Shown here: positions 35,867-43,999 of the stretch, in pieces
How the letters are laid out: the number at the start of each line of letters is the position of its first letter
How positions within the stretch are numbered: the first letter of the stretch is position 1
Assembly: GCF_030504985.1 (NCBI RefSeq)
Contig: NZ_JASERU010000025.1
Coordinates: 1-44,046, forward strand
Source: Fulvimonas sp. R45
GTDB lineage: Bacteria; Pseudomonadota; Gammaproteobacteria; Xanthomonadales; Rhodanobacteraceae
DNA length: 44,046 nt
Direction: 5' to 3'
Notes under the pieces: model-generated
What the model was told of the DNA's origin: nothing
Database searches by the model: none
The model's input: the letters and a program-made list of their open reading frames with translations, nothing else
Translations under genes and position numbers: made by a program

Positions 35867-36735
35867 GCGCGCTTCCGGTAGACGGTGCGGCCGACCAGCT
35901 CGAAGGCGTCGGACAGGCCGTGCATCGACTCCGAGTGGCCGAGGAACAGGTAGCCGCCCGGCTCCAGCATCGCCGCATAGCGCTCGAACAGGCGCCGCTT
36001 GGTGGGCTGGTCGAAATAGATCACCACGTTGCGGCAGAAGATCGCGTCGAACAGGCCCTGCATCGGCCACTCGTGCAGCAGGTTCAGCGGCAGCACGCTG
36101 ACCAGCTCGCGCAGGCGCGGGTGGACGGCGGCGTAGCCTTCGTATTCGCCGGAACCGCGCAGCAGCCAGCGCCGGCGGCGCGCCTCGTCGATGCCGCCGA
36201 GGCGGTCGAGCGCGTACACGCCGCGGCGCGCCTGCGCCAGCGCCTGCGGCGACAGGTCGGTGGCCAGGATGCGCGCGTCGACCGCACCGGCCTCGCGCGC
36301 CAGCGCCTCGGCCAGCACCATCGCCAGCGCGTACGGCTCCTCGCCGGTGGCGCAGCCGGCCGACCACAGGCGCAGGCGGCCGCCGTGGCGACGCTTGCGT
36401 TCCAGCCAACGCGGCAGCAGTTCGCATTCGAGCAGTTCGTAGTGGTGCGCCTCGCGGAAGAACGCGGTGACGTTGGTGCTGATCGCGCTGGCCAGGTCGC
36501 CCAGCTCGCTGTCCGGGTCGCGCCGCAGCAGCTCGCAATAGCTGCGGAAATCGCCCAGGCCGAGCCCGCGCAGGCGGCGCAGCAGGCGCCCCTGCACCAG
36601 CTGGCGCTTCTGCCCGCCCAGCGCGATGCCGCAATGGCGGTGCACGAAGTCGCGCAGGAACTGGAACTCCGCATCGCCCAGCACCGGGCCGCCGGCCGTC
36701 GCCGCGCCGTCTTCGGCCAGCACGCCGGCGGCCAT
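35863..36735 (-). CDS. cheR: Chemotaxis protein methyltransferase CheR
   Basis: A 290-residue SAM-dependent enzyme that methylates receptor glutamates. The N-terminal helical domain (about 18-90, with [15 protein letters not shown] and [11 protein letters not shown]) is followed by the SAM-binding fold with [38 protein letters not shown] and [11 protein letters not shown]. It begins three bases after the MCP gene, whose C-terminal AWKEF is a CheR-tether type pentapeptide. Confidence 0.96.
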   Translation of the reverse strand: MAAGVLAEDGAATAGGPVLGDAEFQFLRDFVHRHCGIALGGQKRQLVQGRLLRRLRGLGLGDFRSYCELLRRDPDSELGDLASAISTNVTAFFREAHHYELLECELLPRWLERKRRHGGRLRLWSAGCATGEEPYALAMVLAEALAREAGAVDARILATDLSPQALAQARRGVYALDRLGGIDEARRRRWLLRGSGEYEGYAAVHPRLRELVSVLPLNLLHEWPMQGLFDAIFCRNVVIYFDQPTKRRLFERYAAMLEPGGYLFLGHSESMHGLSDAFELVGRTVYRKRA

Positions 36736-36738
36736 CGC

Positions 36739-38442
36739 TCAGAACTCCTTCCAGGCGCCGGCGTCGGCCGTCTCGGGCTCGCGCGCGGCGCGCGGCGGCG
36801 CGTTGCGCACGGCGGCGAACACCGCCTCGGCCTCGGCCACCGCCGTCGACGGCCGCGGCGCGGGCTCGGCGGCGCGGCCGCCCAGCTCGAAGAAGCCCAC
36901 CTGCCCGCTCAGCTCGGCAGCCTGTTCCTGCATGGAACGCGCGGCGGCGGCGGCCTCTTCCACCAGCGCGGCGTTCTGCTGGGTCATCTCGTCCATCTGC
37001 AGCACGGCATGGTTCACCTGGTCGATACCGGCCGACTGCTCCTGGCTGGCGGCGGCGATCTCGGCCACGATGTCGGTGACCTTCTTCACGCTCTCCACGA
37101 TGTCGGCCAGCGCCTTGCCGGACTGGTCCACCAGGGTCGAGCCGGCCTGCACCTTGTCCACGCTGTCCTTGATCAGCGCCTTGATCTCCTTCGCCGCGCC
37201 GGCCGAGCGCTGCGCCAGGTTGCGCACCTCGGCGGCCACCACCGCGAAGCCGCGGCCCTGCTCGCCGGCGCGCGCGGCTTCCACCGCGGCGTTCAGCGAC
37301 AGCAGGTTGGTCTGGAAGGCGATCTCGTCGATCAGGCCCACGATGTCGGCGATCCTGCCGCTGGACTGGTTGATCTCGCGCATCGCGCCGACCGCCTGCG
37401 CCACCACCTCACCGCCGCGCTCGGCCTGCTCGCGCGCGCCGCGGGCGAGCTGGTTGGCGTGGCTGGCGTTCTCGGCGTTCTGCTTCACCGTGGAGGTCAT
37501 CTGCTCCATCGAGGAGGCGGTCTGCTCCAGGCTGGAGGCCTGTTCCTGGGTGCGCTGGCTGAGGTCGTCGTTGCCGCGCGCGATCTGCTGCGCGGCGGTG
37601 CTCACCGCGCCGGCGCCGTGCCGCACCTCGCCGACGATGGCGGCGAGCCGCTCGTCCATGGTGCGGAAGGCGTCGAGCAGGTCGCCCAGTTCGTCGCGGC
37701 GGCCGGCCTTGATGTCGTGCCCGAGACGTCCCTCGGAAATGGCGCGGGCGACGCGGCCGGCGAAGCGCAGCGTGTCGACGATGTAGCGGCTCAGCGCCAG
37801 CGCCATGAACAGCGCCAGCGCCAGGCCGGCCACCAGCGCCGCCACGCTCGCCGCGCGCACCACGCGGAAGCGCTTCAGCTGCGTGTCGTACACCCGCTGC
37901 GCCGCCACGCGCTGCAGGTCGACGACTTTGCCGAGCGCGTCCTGGCGCTGCATCATCAGCGGCCGCACTTCCATCTCCAGCACGTCGCCGGAGCCCGGAT
38001 CGGCCTGCTTCAGCGCGTCGAGCATGTCCTTCACCGCGCTGTCGTAGTCGGCGTCGGTGGAAGCGAAGTCGCGGTACTGCTTCGCCACGTCGCCGTCCAT
38101 GGCGAGGCCGGCGATCTGCTTGCGCAGCGCGGCGATCGCGTCGCGGTACTTGCCGGACTCGGCCAGCTTCTGCTTGAGCTGGTCGGGCTTGGCCACCACG
38201 CTGGACGCCTCGCCCAGCACCAGGAAGGACATCAGCGAGCGCTGCGCCAGCTGCGACACCAGCTGCGCCGGCACGATCTCCTCGTCGTACATCAGGCGCA
38301 TGTTGTCGCTCTGCACCTGCAGCGAACCGAGCCCGACCGCGGCGCCGCCGATCAGCATCAGCACCAGCATGCCGAGCACCAGGCGCAGGCGGCCGCGCAC
38401 CGTGAGGGCGGAGATCTTGAACTTCAGTTTCGGCATTTTCAT
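36739..38442 (-). CDS. Methyl-accepting chemotaxis protein with CheR-tether pentapeptide
   Basis: A 567-residue transmembrane receptor. TM1 (about 17-40) is followed by a periplasmic four-helix-bundle-type sensor (about 41-195, starting [21 protein letters not shown]), then TM2 (about 203-226) and a HAMP domain. The signalling domain has tip [43 protein letters not shown] flexible proline/alanine-rich linker ends in AWKEF, the xWxxF pentapeptide that recruits CheR and CheB. The ATG at 38442 has AGGAA upstream. The ligand is unknown. Confidence 0.95.
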   Translation of the reverse strand: MKMPKLKFKISALTVRGRLRLVLGMLVLMLIGGAAVGLGSLQVQSDNMRLMYDEEIVPAQLVSQLAQRSLMSFLVLGEASSVVAKPDQLKQKLAESGKYRDAIAALRKQIAGLAMDGDVAKQYRDFASTDADYDSAVKDMLDALKQADPGSGDVLEMEVRPLMMQRQDALGKVVDLQRVAAQRVYDTQLKRFRVVRAASVAALVAGLALALFMALALSRYIVDTLRFAGRVARAISEGRLGHDIKAGRRDELGDLLDAFRTMDERLAAIVGEVRHGAGAVSTAAQQIARGNDDLSQRTQEQASSLEQTASSMEQMTSTVKQNAENASHANQLARGAREQAERGGEVVAQAVGAMREINQSSGRIADIVGLIDEIAFQTNLLSLNAAVEAARAGEQGRGFAVVAAEVRNLAQRSAGAAKEIKALIKDSVDKVQAGSTLVDQSGKALADIVESVKKVTDIVAEIAAASQEQSAGIDQVNHAVLQMDEMTQQNAALVEEAAAAARSMQEQAAELSGQVGFFELGGRAAEPAPRPSTAVAEAEAVFAAVRNAPPRAAREPETADAGAWKEF

Positions 38443-38465
38443 GGCGGTTCCTGTCAGGGCCGTCG

Positions 38466-38972
38466 TCAGGCCACGGCTTTCACGTCGGTGGCCGCCGGCA
38501 GGGCGGCCTCGAGCATCTGCGCGTCCTGCGGCTGCAACAGCTTGTCCACGTCCAGGAGCAGCACCATGCGTTCGGCGACCGCGGTGAGCCCCTTCAGGTA
38601 TTCGGTATCCACCGCGGTGCCCATGTCGGGCACCGGCTTCACCGCGTCCGCGGCCACGTCGAGCACGTCGGAGACGCCGTCCACCACCACGCCGAACAGG
38701 CGCCCGGCCACGGTGACGATCACCGTCACGGTGGTGGCGTCGTAGTCCTCGCGCGGCAGGCCGAAGCGCAGGCGCAGGTCCAGCACCGGCACGATCGCCC
38801 CGCGCAGGTTGAGCACGCCGAGCACGTAGTGCGGCGCCTGCGGGATGCGCGTGACCGCCGTCCAGCCGCGGATCTCGCGCACCGCCAGGATGTCGATGGC
38901 GTACTCCTCCCGCGCTAGGTGGACGGTGAGGTACTGCGACTGGATTGCCTCGCTCGGCGCGTGCTCGGACAT
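38466..38972 (-). CDS. cheW: Chemotaxis coupling protein CheW
   Basis: A 168-residue protein that couples receptors to CheA. The CheW SH3-like fold is seen in [67 protein letters not shown] and [11 protein letters not shown]. It heads the second part of the che operon and has its own sigma-28-type promoter in the 118-base gap after cheA. Confidence 0.96.
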   Translation of the reverse strand: MSEHAPSEAIQSQYLTVHLAREEYAIDILAVREIRGWTAVTRIPQAPHYVLGVLNLRGAIVPVLDLRLRFGLPREDYDATTVTVIVTVAGRLFGVVVDGVSDVLDVAADAVKPVPDMGTAVDTEYLKGLTAVAERMVLLLDVDKLLQPQDAQMLEAALPAATDVKAVA

Positions 38973-39018
38973 GGTTCGCCTCGTCGTCGGGGCGCCGCGC
39001 GCTCCCGTTCGGGTGGAA

Positions 39019-39044
39019 GATCGGCGGCGGCGCGGGAAACTTGA
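39019..39044 (-). promoter_or_regulatory. Sigma-28 (FliA) type promoter for cheW-MCP-cheR-cheD-cheB
   Basis: On the minus strand TCAAG (39044-39040) is followed after exactly 14 bases by GCCGATC (39025-39019). The -35 extends to TCAAGTTT, close to the flagellar consensus TAAAGTTT. It lies 47 bases before the cheW ATG. Two other sites in this window have the same spacing. Confidence 0.8.
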
Positions 39045-39090
39045 GGCCCGGGCCGTTCACGGTCTCCGGGGGGCCGCGCCACGGGCCGCT

Positions 39091-41040
39091 TCAGGCCGCG
39101 CGGCGACGGCCCTGCATGCGCACCAGGCCGGGGATGTCGACGATCAGCGCCACCGAACCGTCGGCCAGGATGGTGGCGCCGGACACCCCCTGCACGCGCC
39201 GGTAATTGGCCTCCAGCGACTTCACCACCGCCTGCTGCTGGCCGACCAGGCCGTCCACGAACAGGCCCGCGCGGCTGCCGTCGCCTTCCACCACGATCAT
39301 CAGGCCGCGCGGAATCTCGCGCACCGCGCCCTCGCAGCCGAAGGCCTCGTGCAGGCGGACCACCGGCAGGTAGTCGCCGCGGAAGCGGAACAGCTCGCCG
39401 CCGCCGGGCATGGTCTTGATCGCGCCGTCGTCCAGTTGCACCGATTCCACGATCGACACCAGCGGCACGATGTAGCGCTCGTCGCCCACCGCCGCGGTGA
39501 GGCCGTCGATGATCGCCAGGGTCAGTGGCAGCACGATGGTGAAGGTGCTGCCCCGCCCCGGCGCGCTGCGCACCGTCACCGTGCCGCCGAGGTCGGCCAC
39601 GTTGCGGCGGACCACGTCCATGCCCACGCCGCGGCCGGACAGGTCGGTGGTGACCGCCGCGGTGGAGAAGCCGGGCCGGAAGATCAGCTCGGCCACGGCA
39701 TCGTCGTCCATGCCCTCGCCGCTGGCGACCAGGCCGCGCTCGACTGCCTTGGCGACGATCGCCCCGCGGTTCAGGCCGGCACCATCGTCGACCACCTCCA
39801 CCACGATGCTGCCGCCGCGGTGCGAGGCCTCCAGCCGCAGCGTGCCGGCCTCCGGCTTGCCCGCGGCGCGGCGCCGCTCCGGCGTCTCCAGACCGTGGTC
39901 GATGGCGTTGCGCACCAGGTGCACCAGCGGGTCGCCGATCTTCTCCAGCACGGTCTTGTCCAGCTCGGTGTGCTCGCCGGCCAGTTCCAGCCTGACCTGC
40001 TTGCCCAGCTTCTGGCCGATGTCGCGCACCATGCGCGGGAAGCGGTTGAACACCGAGGCGATGGGCAGCATGCGGATGCCCATCACGCTCTCCTGCAGCT
40101 CGCGCGTGTGGCGCGCCAGCTGCACCAGGCCCTGTTCCAGCATGGCCAGCCGCGAGGCATTGGCGCCCTCGCGGAAGGTGTCGAGCATGGACTGGGTGAT
40201 CACCAGCTCGCCCACCAGGTTGATCAGGCCGTCGATCTTGTCGATCGACACGCGCACCGAGCCGGACTCGGCGCCCGCCTCGCGTGCCGTGCGCGCCGGC
40301 GTCGCGGCCGCCGCGGGCACGGATGCCTGCGCGGGCACCGCCGGCGGCAGCGGTTCGATCGCGAGGTCGCACTCGTCCTCGACCCAGTCGAACACCGCGG
40401 CGATCGCCGCGCGCTTCACGTCGCCACGCAGTTCCAGGCGCCAGCCGAGGTGGCATTCGTCCGGGTCGAGCGCCTCCAGCGCCGGCAGGCGGTCGAGCTC
40501 GGCGGTCACGTCCAGCTCGCCCAGCGCCGCCAGTTCGCGGAGCAGGCGCAGCGGATCGTTGCCGCTGGCCAGCATGCCGCGATGCGGGCGGAAGCCGATG
40601 CGCCACGCGCCGGGACCGCCCTTCGCCTCCATCGTGGCCGCCGCCGGTGCCGCGCGTCCCATCACGGCGGCCAACTCGCCGCGCAGCGCGTCCGCCGCCG
40701 CGTCGATCAGCGGCTGGCCTGCCTGCGCCTGGGCGAACATGCCGCGCAGGCAATCCACCACGCGCAGCAGCAGTTCGATGGTGGCGCCATCGATCGCGCG
40801 CCGGCCGTCGCGCAACTCGTCGAGCAGCGACTCCGCCTCGTGGGTGAACGAGGACATCTCCGGGAAACCGAAGATGGCCGCGCCGCCCTTGATCGAGTGC
40901 GCCGCGCGGAAGATGCCGTGCACCAGCTCCGCGTCGCCGCCCCCGTCCAGCGCCAGCAGCGAGGACTCCATCGTGTCCAGCCCTTCCAGGCTTTCCTCGA
41001 TGAACACCTGTTGGAACTGCGCCAGCCCGGACGCGCCCAT
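39091..41040 (-). CDS. cheA: Chemotaxis histidine kinase CheA
   Basis: The protein has 649 residues. The HPt domain has phospho-acceptor His48 (RAAHSIKGGA). A middle region (about 130-255, with an Ala/Pro-rich linker) replaces the classical P2 domain, followed by dimerisation P3 (VSIDKIDGLINLVGELVITQS). The kinase P4 has N-box LVRNAIDHGLE, DDGAGLN and GRGVGMDVV, and the CheW-like P5 forms the C-terminus. CheA phosphorylates CheY and CheB. The ATG at 41040 lies ten bases after the cheY stop; a longer frame upstream overlaps cheY and is ignored. Confidence 0.96.
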   Translation of the reverse strand: MGASGLAQFQQVFIEESLEGLDTMESSLLALDGGGDAELVHGIFRAAHSIKGGAAIFGFPEMSSFTHEAESLLDELRDGRRAIDGATIELLLRVVDCLRGMFAQAQAGQPLIDAAADALRGELAAVMGRAAPAAATMEAKGGPGAWRIGFRPHRGMLASGNDPLRLLRELAALGELDVTAELDRLPALEALDPDECHLGWRLELRGDVKRAAIAAVFDWVEDECDLAIEPLPPAVPAQASVPAAAATPARTAREAGAESGSVRVSIDKIDGLINLVGELVITQSMLDTFREGANASRLAMLEQGLVQLARHTRELQESVMGIRMLPIASVFNRFPRMVRDIGQKLGKQVRLELAGEHTELDKTVLEKIGDPLVHLVRNAIDHGLETPERRRAAGKPEAGTLRLEASHRGGSIVVEVVDDGAGLNRGAIVAKAVERGLVASGEGMDDDAVAELIFRPGFSTAAVTTDLSGRGVGMDVVRRNVADLGGTVTVRSAPGRGSTFTIVLPLTLAIIDGLTAAVGDERYIVPLVSIVESVQLDDGAIKTMPGGGELFRFRGDYLPVVRLHEAFGCEGAVREIPRGLMIVVEGDGSRAGLFVDGLVGQQQAVVKSLEANYRRVQGVSGATILADGSVALIVDIPGLVRMQGRRRAA

Positions 41041-41050
41041 GGACCGGCCC

Positions 41051-41413
41051 TCAGCCCAGCACGCGCTTGACGGTGGCCAGCAGCTGCTCCGGGTCGAATG
41101 GCTTGACCAGCCAGCCGGTGGCGCCCGCCGCCTTGCCTTCCATCTTCTTGTCCGCATGCGATTCGGTGGTCAGCATCAGGATCGGTACGCCGCGGTAGGC
41201 GTCCAGCGCGCGCAGCTCGCGCACCATGCTGATGCCGTCCATCACCGGCATGTTGACGTCGGCCAGCACCAGGTCGAAGCGTTCGCCGCGGGCCGCGCCC
41301 AGCGCCAGCTCGCCGTTCTCGGCCTCGCTCACCTCGTGGCCCGCGCCGCGCAGGGTGAACGCCACCATGCCGCGCATCGAGGCCGAGTCGTCCACCGCCA
41401 GAATCTTCGCCAT
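41051..41413 (-). CDS. cheY: Chemotaxis response regulator CheY
   Basis: A 120-residue single receiver domain. Acid pair Asp8/Asp9, phospho-acceptor Asp52 (VLADVNMPVMDG), Thr82 (LTTES) and Lys104 (VKPF) are all present. It is expected to bind the flagellar switch when phosphorylated by CheA. It lies 18 bases after the first STAS gene. Confidence 0.95.
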   Translation of the reverse strand: MAKILAVDDSASMRGMVAFTLRGAGHEVSEAENGELALGAARGERFDLVLADVNMPVMDGISMVRELRALDAYRGVPILMLTTESHADKKMEGKAAGATGWLVKPFDPEQLLATVKRVLG

Positions 41414-41431
41414 CGTCGATCTCCGAAAAAG

Positions 41432-41734
41432 TCAGGCCGGCTGCGTCGCCGGCAGGTCCAGGGCCCGGGCCAGGCCGAGCAGGCCGGCCGCCTCGCGCAG
41501 CGCCGCGCTGGCGCCGTGCCAGCGCACCGCGACGCCGCGCGCCACGGCATCGCGGCGAAACGCGGCCAGCAACTGCAGCGCGCTGGTGTCCACGCGCTCC
41601 ACCGCGGCCCCGTCGAGCACGCAGGCCGGTCGCGCCAATGCCGAGCACAGCGCGGCGTGCAGCGCCGGCGCGGCGGCCATGCGGCAGTCGGCCGGCAACG
41701 CGACCCGCGCCTCGTCGTCCTTCCGTCCAGCCAT
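41432..41734 (-). CDS. STAS-domain protein at the head of the che operon
   Basis: A 100-residue lipid-asymmetry/SpoIIAA-like STAS domain. The conserved loop is VERVDTSALQLLAAF, with a Thr-Ser pair at the usual phosphorylation site. It is the first gene of the operon, directly behind a sigma-28 promoter, and mirrors the second STAS gene at the operon's far end. The two differ in sequence and are not a recent duplication. The ATG at 41734 is chosen because the frame upstream crosses the divergent promoter region. Confidence 0.82.
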   Translation of the reverse strand: MAGRKDDEARVALPADCRMAAAPALHAALCSALARPACVLDGAAVERVDTSALQLLAAFRRDAVARGVAVRWHGASAALREAAGLLGLARALDLPATQPA

Positions 41735-41767
41735 CGCCCCGCCTCGCCTCAGCCCGTCTGCGACCGG

Positions 41768-41793
41768 TATCGGCAGCTTGCGCGCCGGCTTGA
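41768..41793 (-). promoter_or_regulatory. Sigma-28 (FliA) type promoter for STAS-cheY-cheA
   Basis: On the minus strand TCAAG (41793-41789) is followed after 14 bases by GCCGATA (41774-41768), a near-perfect -10. It lies 34 bases before the STAS ATG. It is divergent from, and 24 bases away from, the promoter of the fliK-like gene. Confidence 0.85.
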
Positions 41794-41817
41794 GGGCCGG
41801 CCCGCGCGGCGCGGCGC

Positions 41818-41843
41818 TCAAGTTCATGTGATGCCGGCCGATG
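41818..41843 (+). promoter_or_regulatory. Sigma-28 (FliA) type promoter for the fliK-like and flhB-like genes
   Basis: TCAAG (41818-41822) is followed after 14 bases by GCCGATG (41837-41843). The -10 contains the first in-frame ATG (41841), so that ATG cannot be the translation start and the protein must begin downstream. Confidence 0.8.
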
Positions 41844-41867
41844 CATCCCGCGAACGCGCCGCTCGGG

Positions 41868-43043
41868 ATGGCGCGCCCGCACAGGTCCCGCTTGATCATC
41901 CAGCCCACCAGCCTTGCCGCGCTCACTTGGGCCGGTGCCGCTTCCGGCGCCGGCGCCGAGGCGTGGCGGATCGGCAGCGTGCTGTCGGCGCGCCCGCTGG
42001 GCACCACGCCGCAGGGGCTGCTGGTGCTGCAGATCGGCGCGTTGACGGTGGAGACGGACACGCCCGGCGCCGGCGCCCGCCTGCCGGCGCAATTCCAGGT
42101 GCGCGTGCTGAGCCTGGGCGCGCAGCCGCAGTTCGAGGTGGTCGGCCCGGCCTCCGCCGGTCAGGCGCTGGGCCGCGCCCTGCGCGAGCGCCTGCCGCAG
42201 CAGAACGGCTACGCCCCGCTGCTGGCGACCGTGGCCGCGCTGGCGCAGCGCCCGCTGCTGCGCGTATTGCCGGCGTACGTGCGCACGGCGCTGGCGCAAC
42301 TGGAGCAGAGCCTGCGCACGCCCGCCGAAATCGCCGACGCGGACGGCCTGCGCCAGGCCGTGCTGCGCAGCGGCCTGTTCCTCGAGGCCGACCTGCTGGC
42401 GACGCCGGACGCGCAGCCCGTCGAGGACGACTGGAAGGCCGCCCTGCTGCGCCTGGCCGCGTCGTTGCAGGACCTGCCTCGCGGCACGCCCGGCGCGCGC
42501 GTTCCCGCCGACACGCCGCCGCCGTTGCAGCAGCGCGGCCTGCAGGCGCAGCCACGCGCGCCGCTGGCAACCGAGTGGCCGGAAGCACGACCGGACGACG
42601 CCGCGCGCCTGCTGCCGCAGCTGCGCGACGCCACCCATGCCGCGCTGGCGCGGCTGGAAGTGACCCAGCTCGAGGCCGGCGCGCTGCCGGCGCGGCTGGT
42701 CGAGATTCCGCTGCAGGGAACGCGCGGCCACGACATCCTGCAGCTGCGCATCGAACCCGGCGCGGCGGACGCCGGCGAGGACGCGGCCTGGACCCTGGGC
42801 TTCGCCATCGACCTGCCCGCGCTGGGCCCGCTGCACGGCGAACTGCAACTGCGCGGCCTGCGCCTGGCGGTACGCCTGTGGGCGCAGCATGCGCCTGCGG
42901 TGGAACGGCTGGAACGCCGCTTCGCCGCGCTCCGCGAGCGCCTGGCCGGCAGCGGCCTGCTGCTCGACCAGCTGAGCTGCCAGCACGGCCTGCCCCAGCC
43001 TCCCGGCCCGTACAGCCAGGTGCTGCTCAAGGCCACCGCATGA
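41868..43043 (+). CDS. FliK-like flagellar hook-length control domain protein
   Basis: The protein has 391 residues from the ATG at 41868. A TTG at 41892, with AGG six bases before it and giving MIIQPTSLAALT, is an equally good start. The ATG at 41841 is excluded because it lies in the promoter -10. The C-terminal third matches the FliK/Flg_hook fold (WTLGFAIDLPALGPLHGELQLRGLRLAVRLWAQ, followed by LLLDQLSCQHGLP). The middle is Ala/Pro/Gln-rich and variable. Main FliK proteins sit in the flagellar structural cluster, so this is probably a second, divergent FliK-type protein co-expressed with a FlhB-like partner. Confidence 0.8.
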   Translation: MARPHRSRLIIQPTSLAALTWAGAASGAGAEAWRIGSVLSARPLGTTPQGLLVLQIGALTVETDTPGAGARLPAQFQVRVLSLGAQPQFEVVGPASAGQALGRALRERLPQQNGYAPLLATVAALAQRPLLRVLPAYVRTALAQLEQSLRTPAEIADADGLRQAVLRSGLFLEADLLATPDAQPVEDDWKAALLRLAASLQDLPRGTPGARVPADTPPPLQQRGLQAQPRAPLATEWPEARPDDAARLLPQLRDATHAALARLEVTQLEAGALPARLVEIPLQGTRGHDILQLRIEPGAADAGEDAAWTLGFAIDLPALGPLHGELQLRGLRLAVRLWAQHAPAVERLERRFAALRERLAGSGLLLDQLSCQHGLPQPPGPYSQVLLKATA

Positions 43044-43300
43044 ATACGCTGCCGTCACCCCAGCGCAAGATCAGCCTCCGCCTCGCCGCCGACGGCGTGG
43101 ACGTGCCGCCGCTGCCGCCGGAACCGCTGCACGCGCTGCTGGCGCGCGCCCGCGCGCTGGGCCTGCCGCTGCACCACGACGCCCAGGTCGCCGGCCTGCT
43201 GTGCGCGCTGCGCCTGCGCGAGGACGTGCCGGCCACGCTGTACGCCGCCGCGGCCGCCGTGCTTGCCAGCGTCTATGACGCCGAGGCAGAGGATCATTAG
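43040..43300 (+). CDS. FlhB-like C-terminal domain protein (FlhX type)
   Basis: An 86-residue cytoplasmic protein equal to the C-terminal FlhB/YscU export-switch region without the membrane part. The readable portion HALLARARALGLPLHHDAQVAGLLCALRLREDVPATLY AAAA corresponds to the FlhB_CC end (IREIAxxxxIPxxExxxLAxxL). The autocleavage NPTH motif is absent, as expected for the short paralogue. Such proteins can substitute for the cleaved FlhB tail in substrate switching. It overlaps the fliK-like stop by four bases. Confidence 0.82.
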   Translation: MNTLPSPQRKISLRLAADGVDVPPLPPEPLHALLARARALGLPLHHDAQVAGLLCALRLREDVPATLYAAAAAVLASVYDAEAEDH

Positions 43301-43395
43301 CACGCGTTCCGCCCCCCTGCCGGGAGCACTATTCATCCGCCGATCTTCATATGACACGGACCATGCTGGTAAGTGGCATAGCGGACGCTGGAAAC

Positions 43396-43425
43396 AAAAA
43401 AGGCGCCCGCGGGACTCCGGGCGCC
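43396..43425 (-). terminator. Rho-independent terminator of the Tat-signal gene
   Basis: On the minus strand a stem GGCGCCCG/CGGGCGCC is followed directly by six T residues. It lies 84 bases beyond the stop of the Tat-signal gene. The rest of the 208-base gap from the flhB-like gene shows nothing recognisable and has lower GC. Confidence 0.88.
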
Positions 43426-43508
43426 TGCTCCTGCTACTCCTGGCCAACGCAGGTGCGCGACGCTGTAGACGCAAGCAGCGTCGCAGCGTCGGATCGACCC
43501 CAGCCGGG

Positions 43509-43949
43509 CTAGGTCGCCTGCTGGACTGACAGCAGATATATCTGTATGCCGAGGTTCTCGAAGGTAGCCGTCGTATTGCTGCCGATGTTCATGGCGGCCA
43601 GCTTGTTGCCCTTCGCATCAGTTACGACCACGTGATAGGACGGCCCGAAGTGCGGATCGACCTTGTCAGGCGTGATGCGAAGACGCACGAGGCCTTTCCC
43701 CTTGAGCGCCACAGGATCCGTTAATTTCCCGGGCACGACATCGAGGTCGAGCGGCGGCGAATACAGATCGGTCCGTACCTTCACATGGAACACCTGCGTC
43801 CCCTGGATGGGCGCGTGAGTATCACCCGGTGCCGCCATAGCTGTTTGAGCAAAAGCGGCACCTGCGACCGGAACGCTTGCTGCCAGGATCAATCCCATCG
43901 CGCCCGCACTCTTCAGAAAGTCGCGGCGACCACGTTCTTTGTTCTTGCT
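43509..43949 (-). CDS. Tat-signal secreted protein of unknown function, 5' end interrupted
   Basis: The first ATG (43898) starts inside a signal peptide. Reading upstream in frame gives SKNKERGRRDFLKSAGA before it, a twin-arginine type signal (GRRDFLK) with no start codon. The frame runs into a probable IS end at 43949, so the original ATG was likely replaced by the insertion. The mature part (about 105 residues: GTQVFHVKVRTDLYSPPLDLDV, GLVRLRITPDK, YHVVVTDAKGN) looks beta-rich; the family is not recognised. A good terminator follows, showing it was once a normal gene. Expression from the ATG at 43898 would give 129 residues without the Tat motif. GC is lower than in the core. Confidence 0.6.
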   Translation of the reverse strand, partial: SKNKERGRRDFLKSAGAMGLILAASVPVAGAAFAQTAMAAPGDTHAPIQGTQVFHVKVRTDLYSPPLDLDVVPGKLTDPVALKGKGLVRLRITPDKVDPHFGPSYHVVVTDAKGNKLAAMNIGSNTTATFENLGIQIYLLSVQQAT

Positions 43950-43999
43950 GTATGGACCGGGGAGATGGGTTACACCCGTGCCAGGACATGGGTAACAGT
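43949..43999. mobile_element. Probable insertion-sequence end
   Basis: The sequence starts TGTATGGACCGGGGAGATGGG and contains a repeated unit: GGAGATGGGTTACAC (from 43961) and GGACATGGGTAACAG (from 43984). Repeated ATGGGT-TAAC units close to a TG end are typical of some IS termini with internal transposase-binding repeats. The Tat-signal gene loses its start exactly here. The element family is uncertain. Confidence 0.45.

Noticed and set aside
39497-43300. 1267-residue plus-strand frame through cheA, cheY and beyond
   Set aside because: Ser/Pro/Arg-rich antisense shadow; only its last part coincides with the real flhB-like gene.
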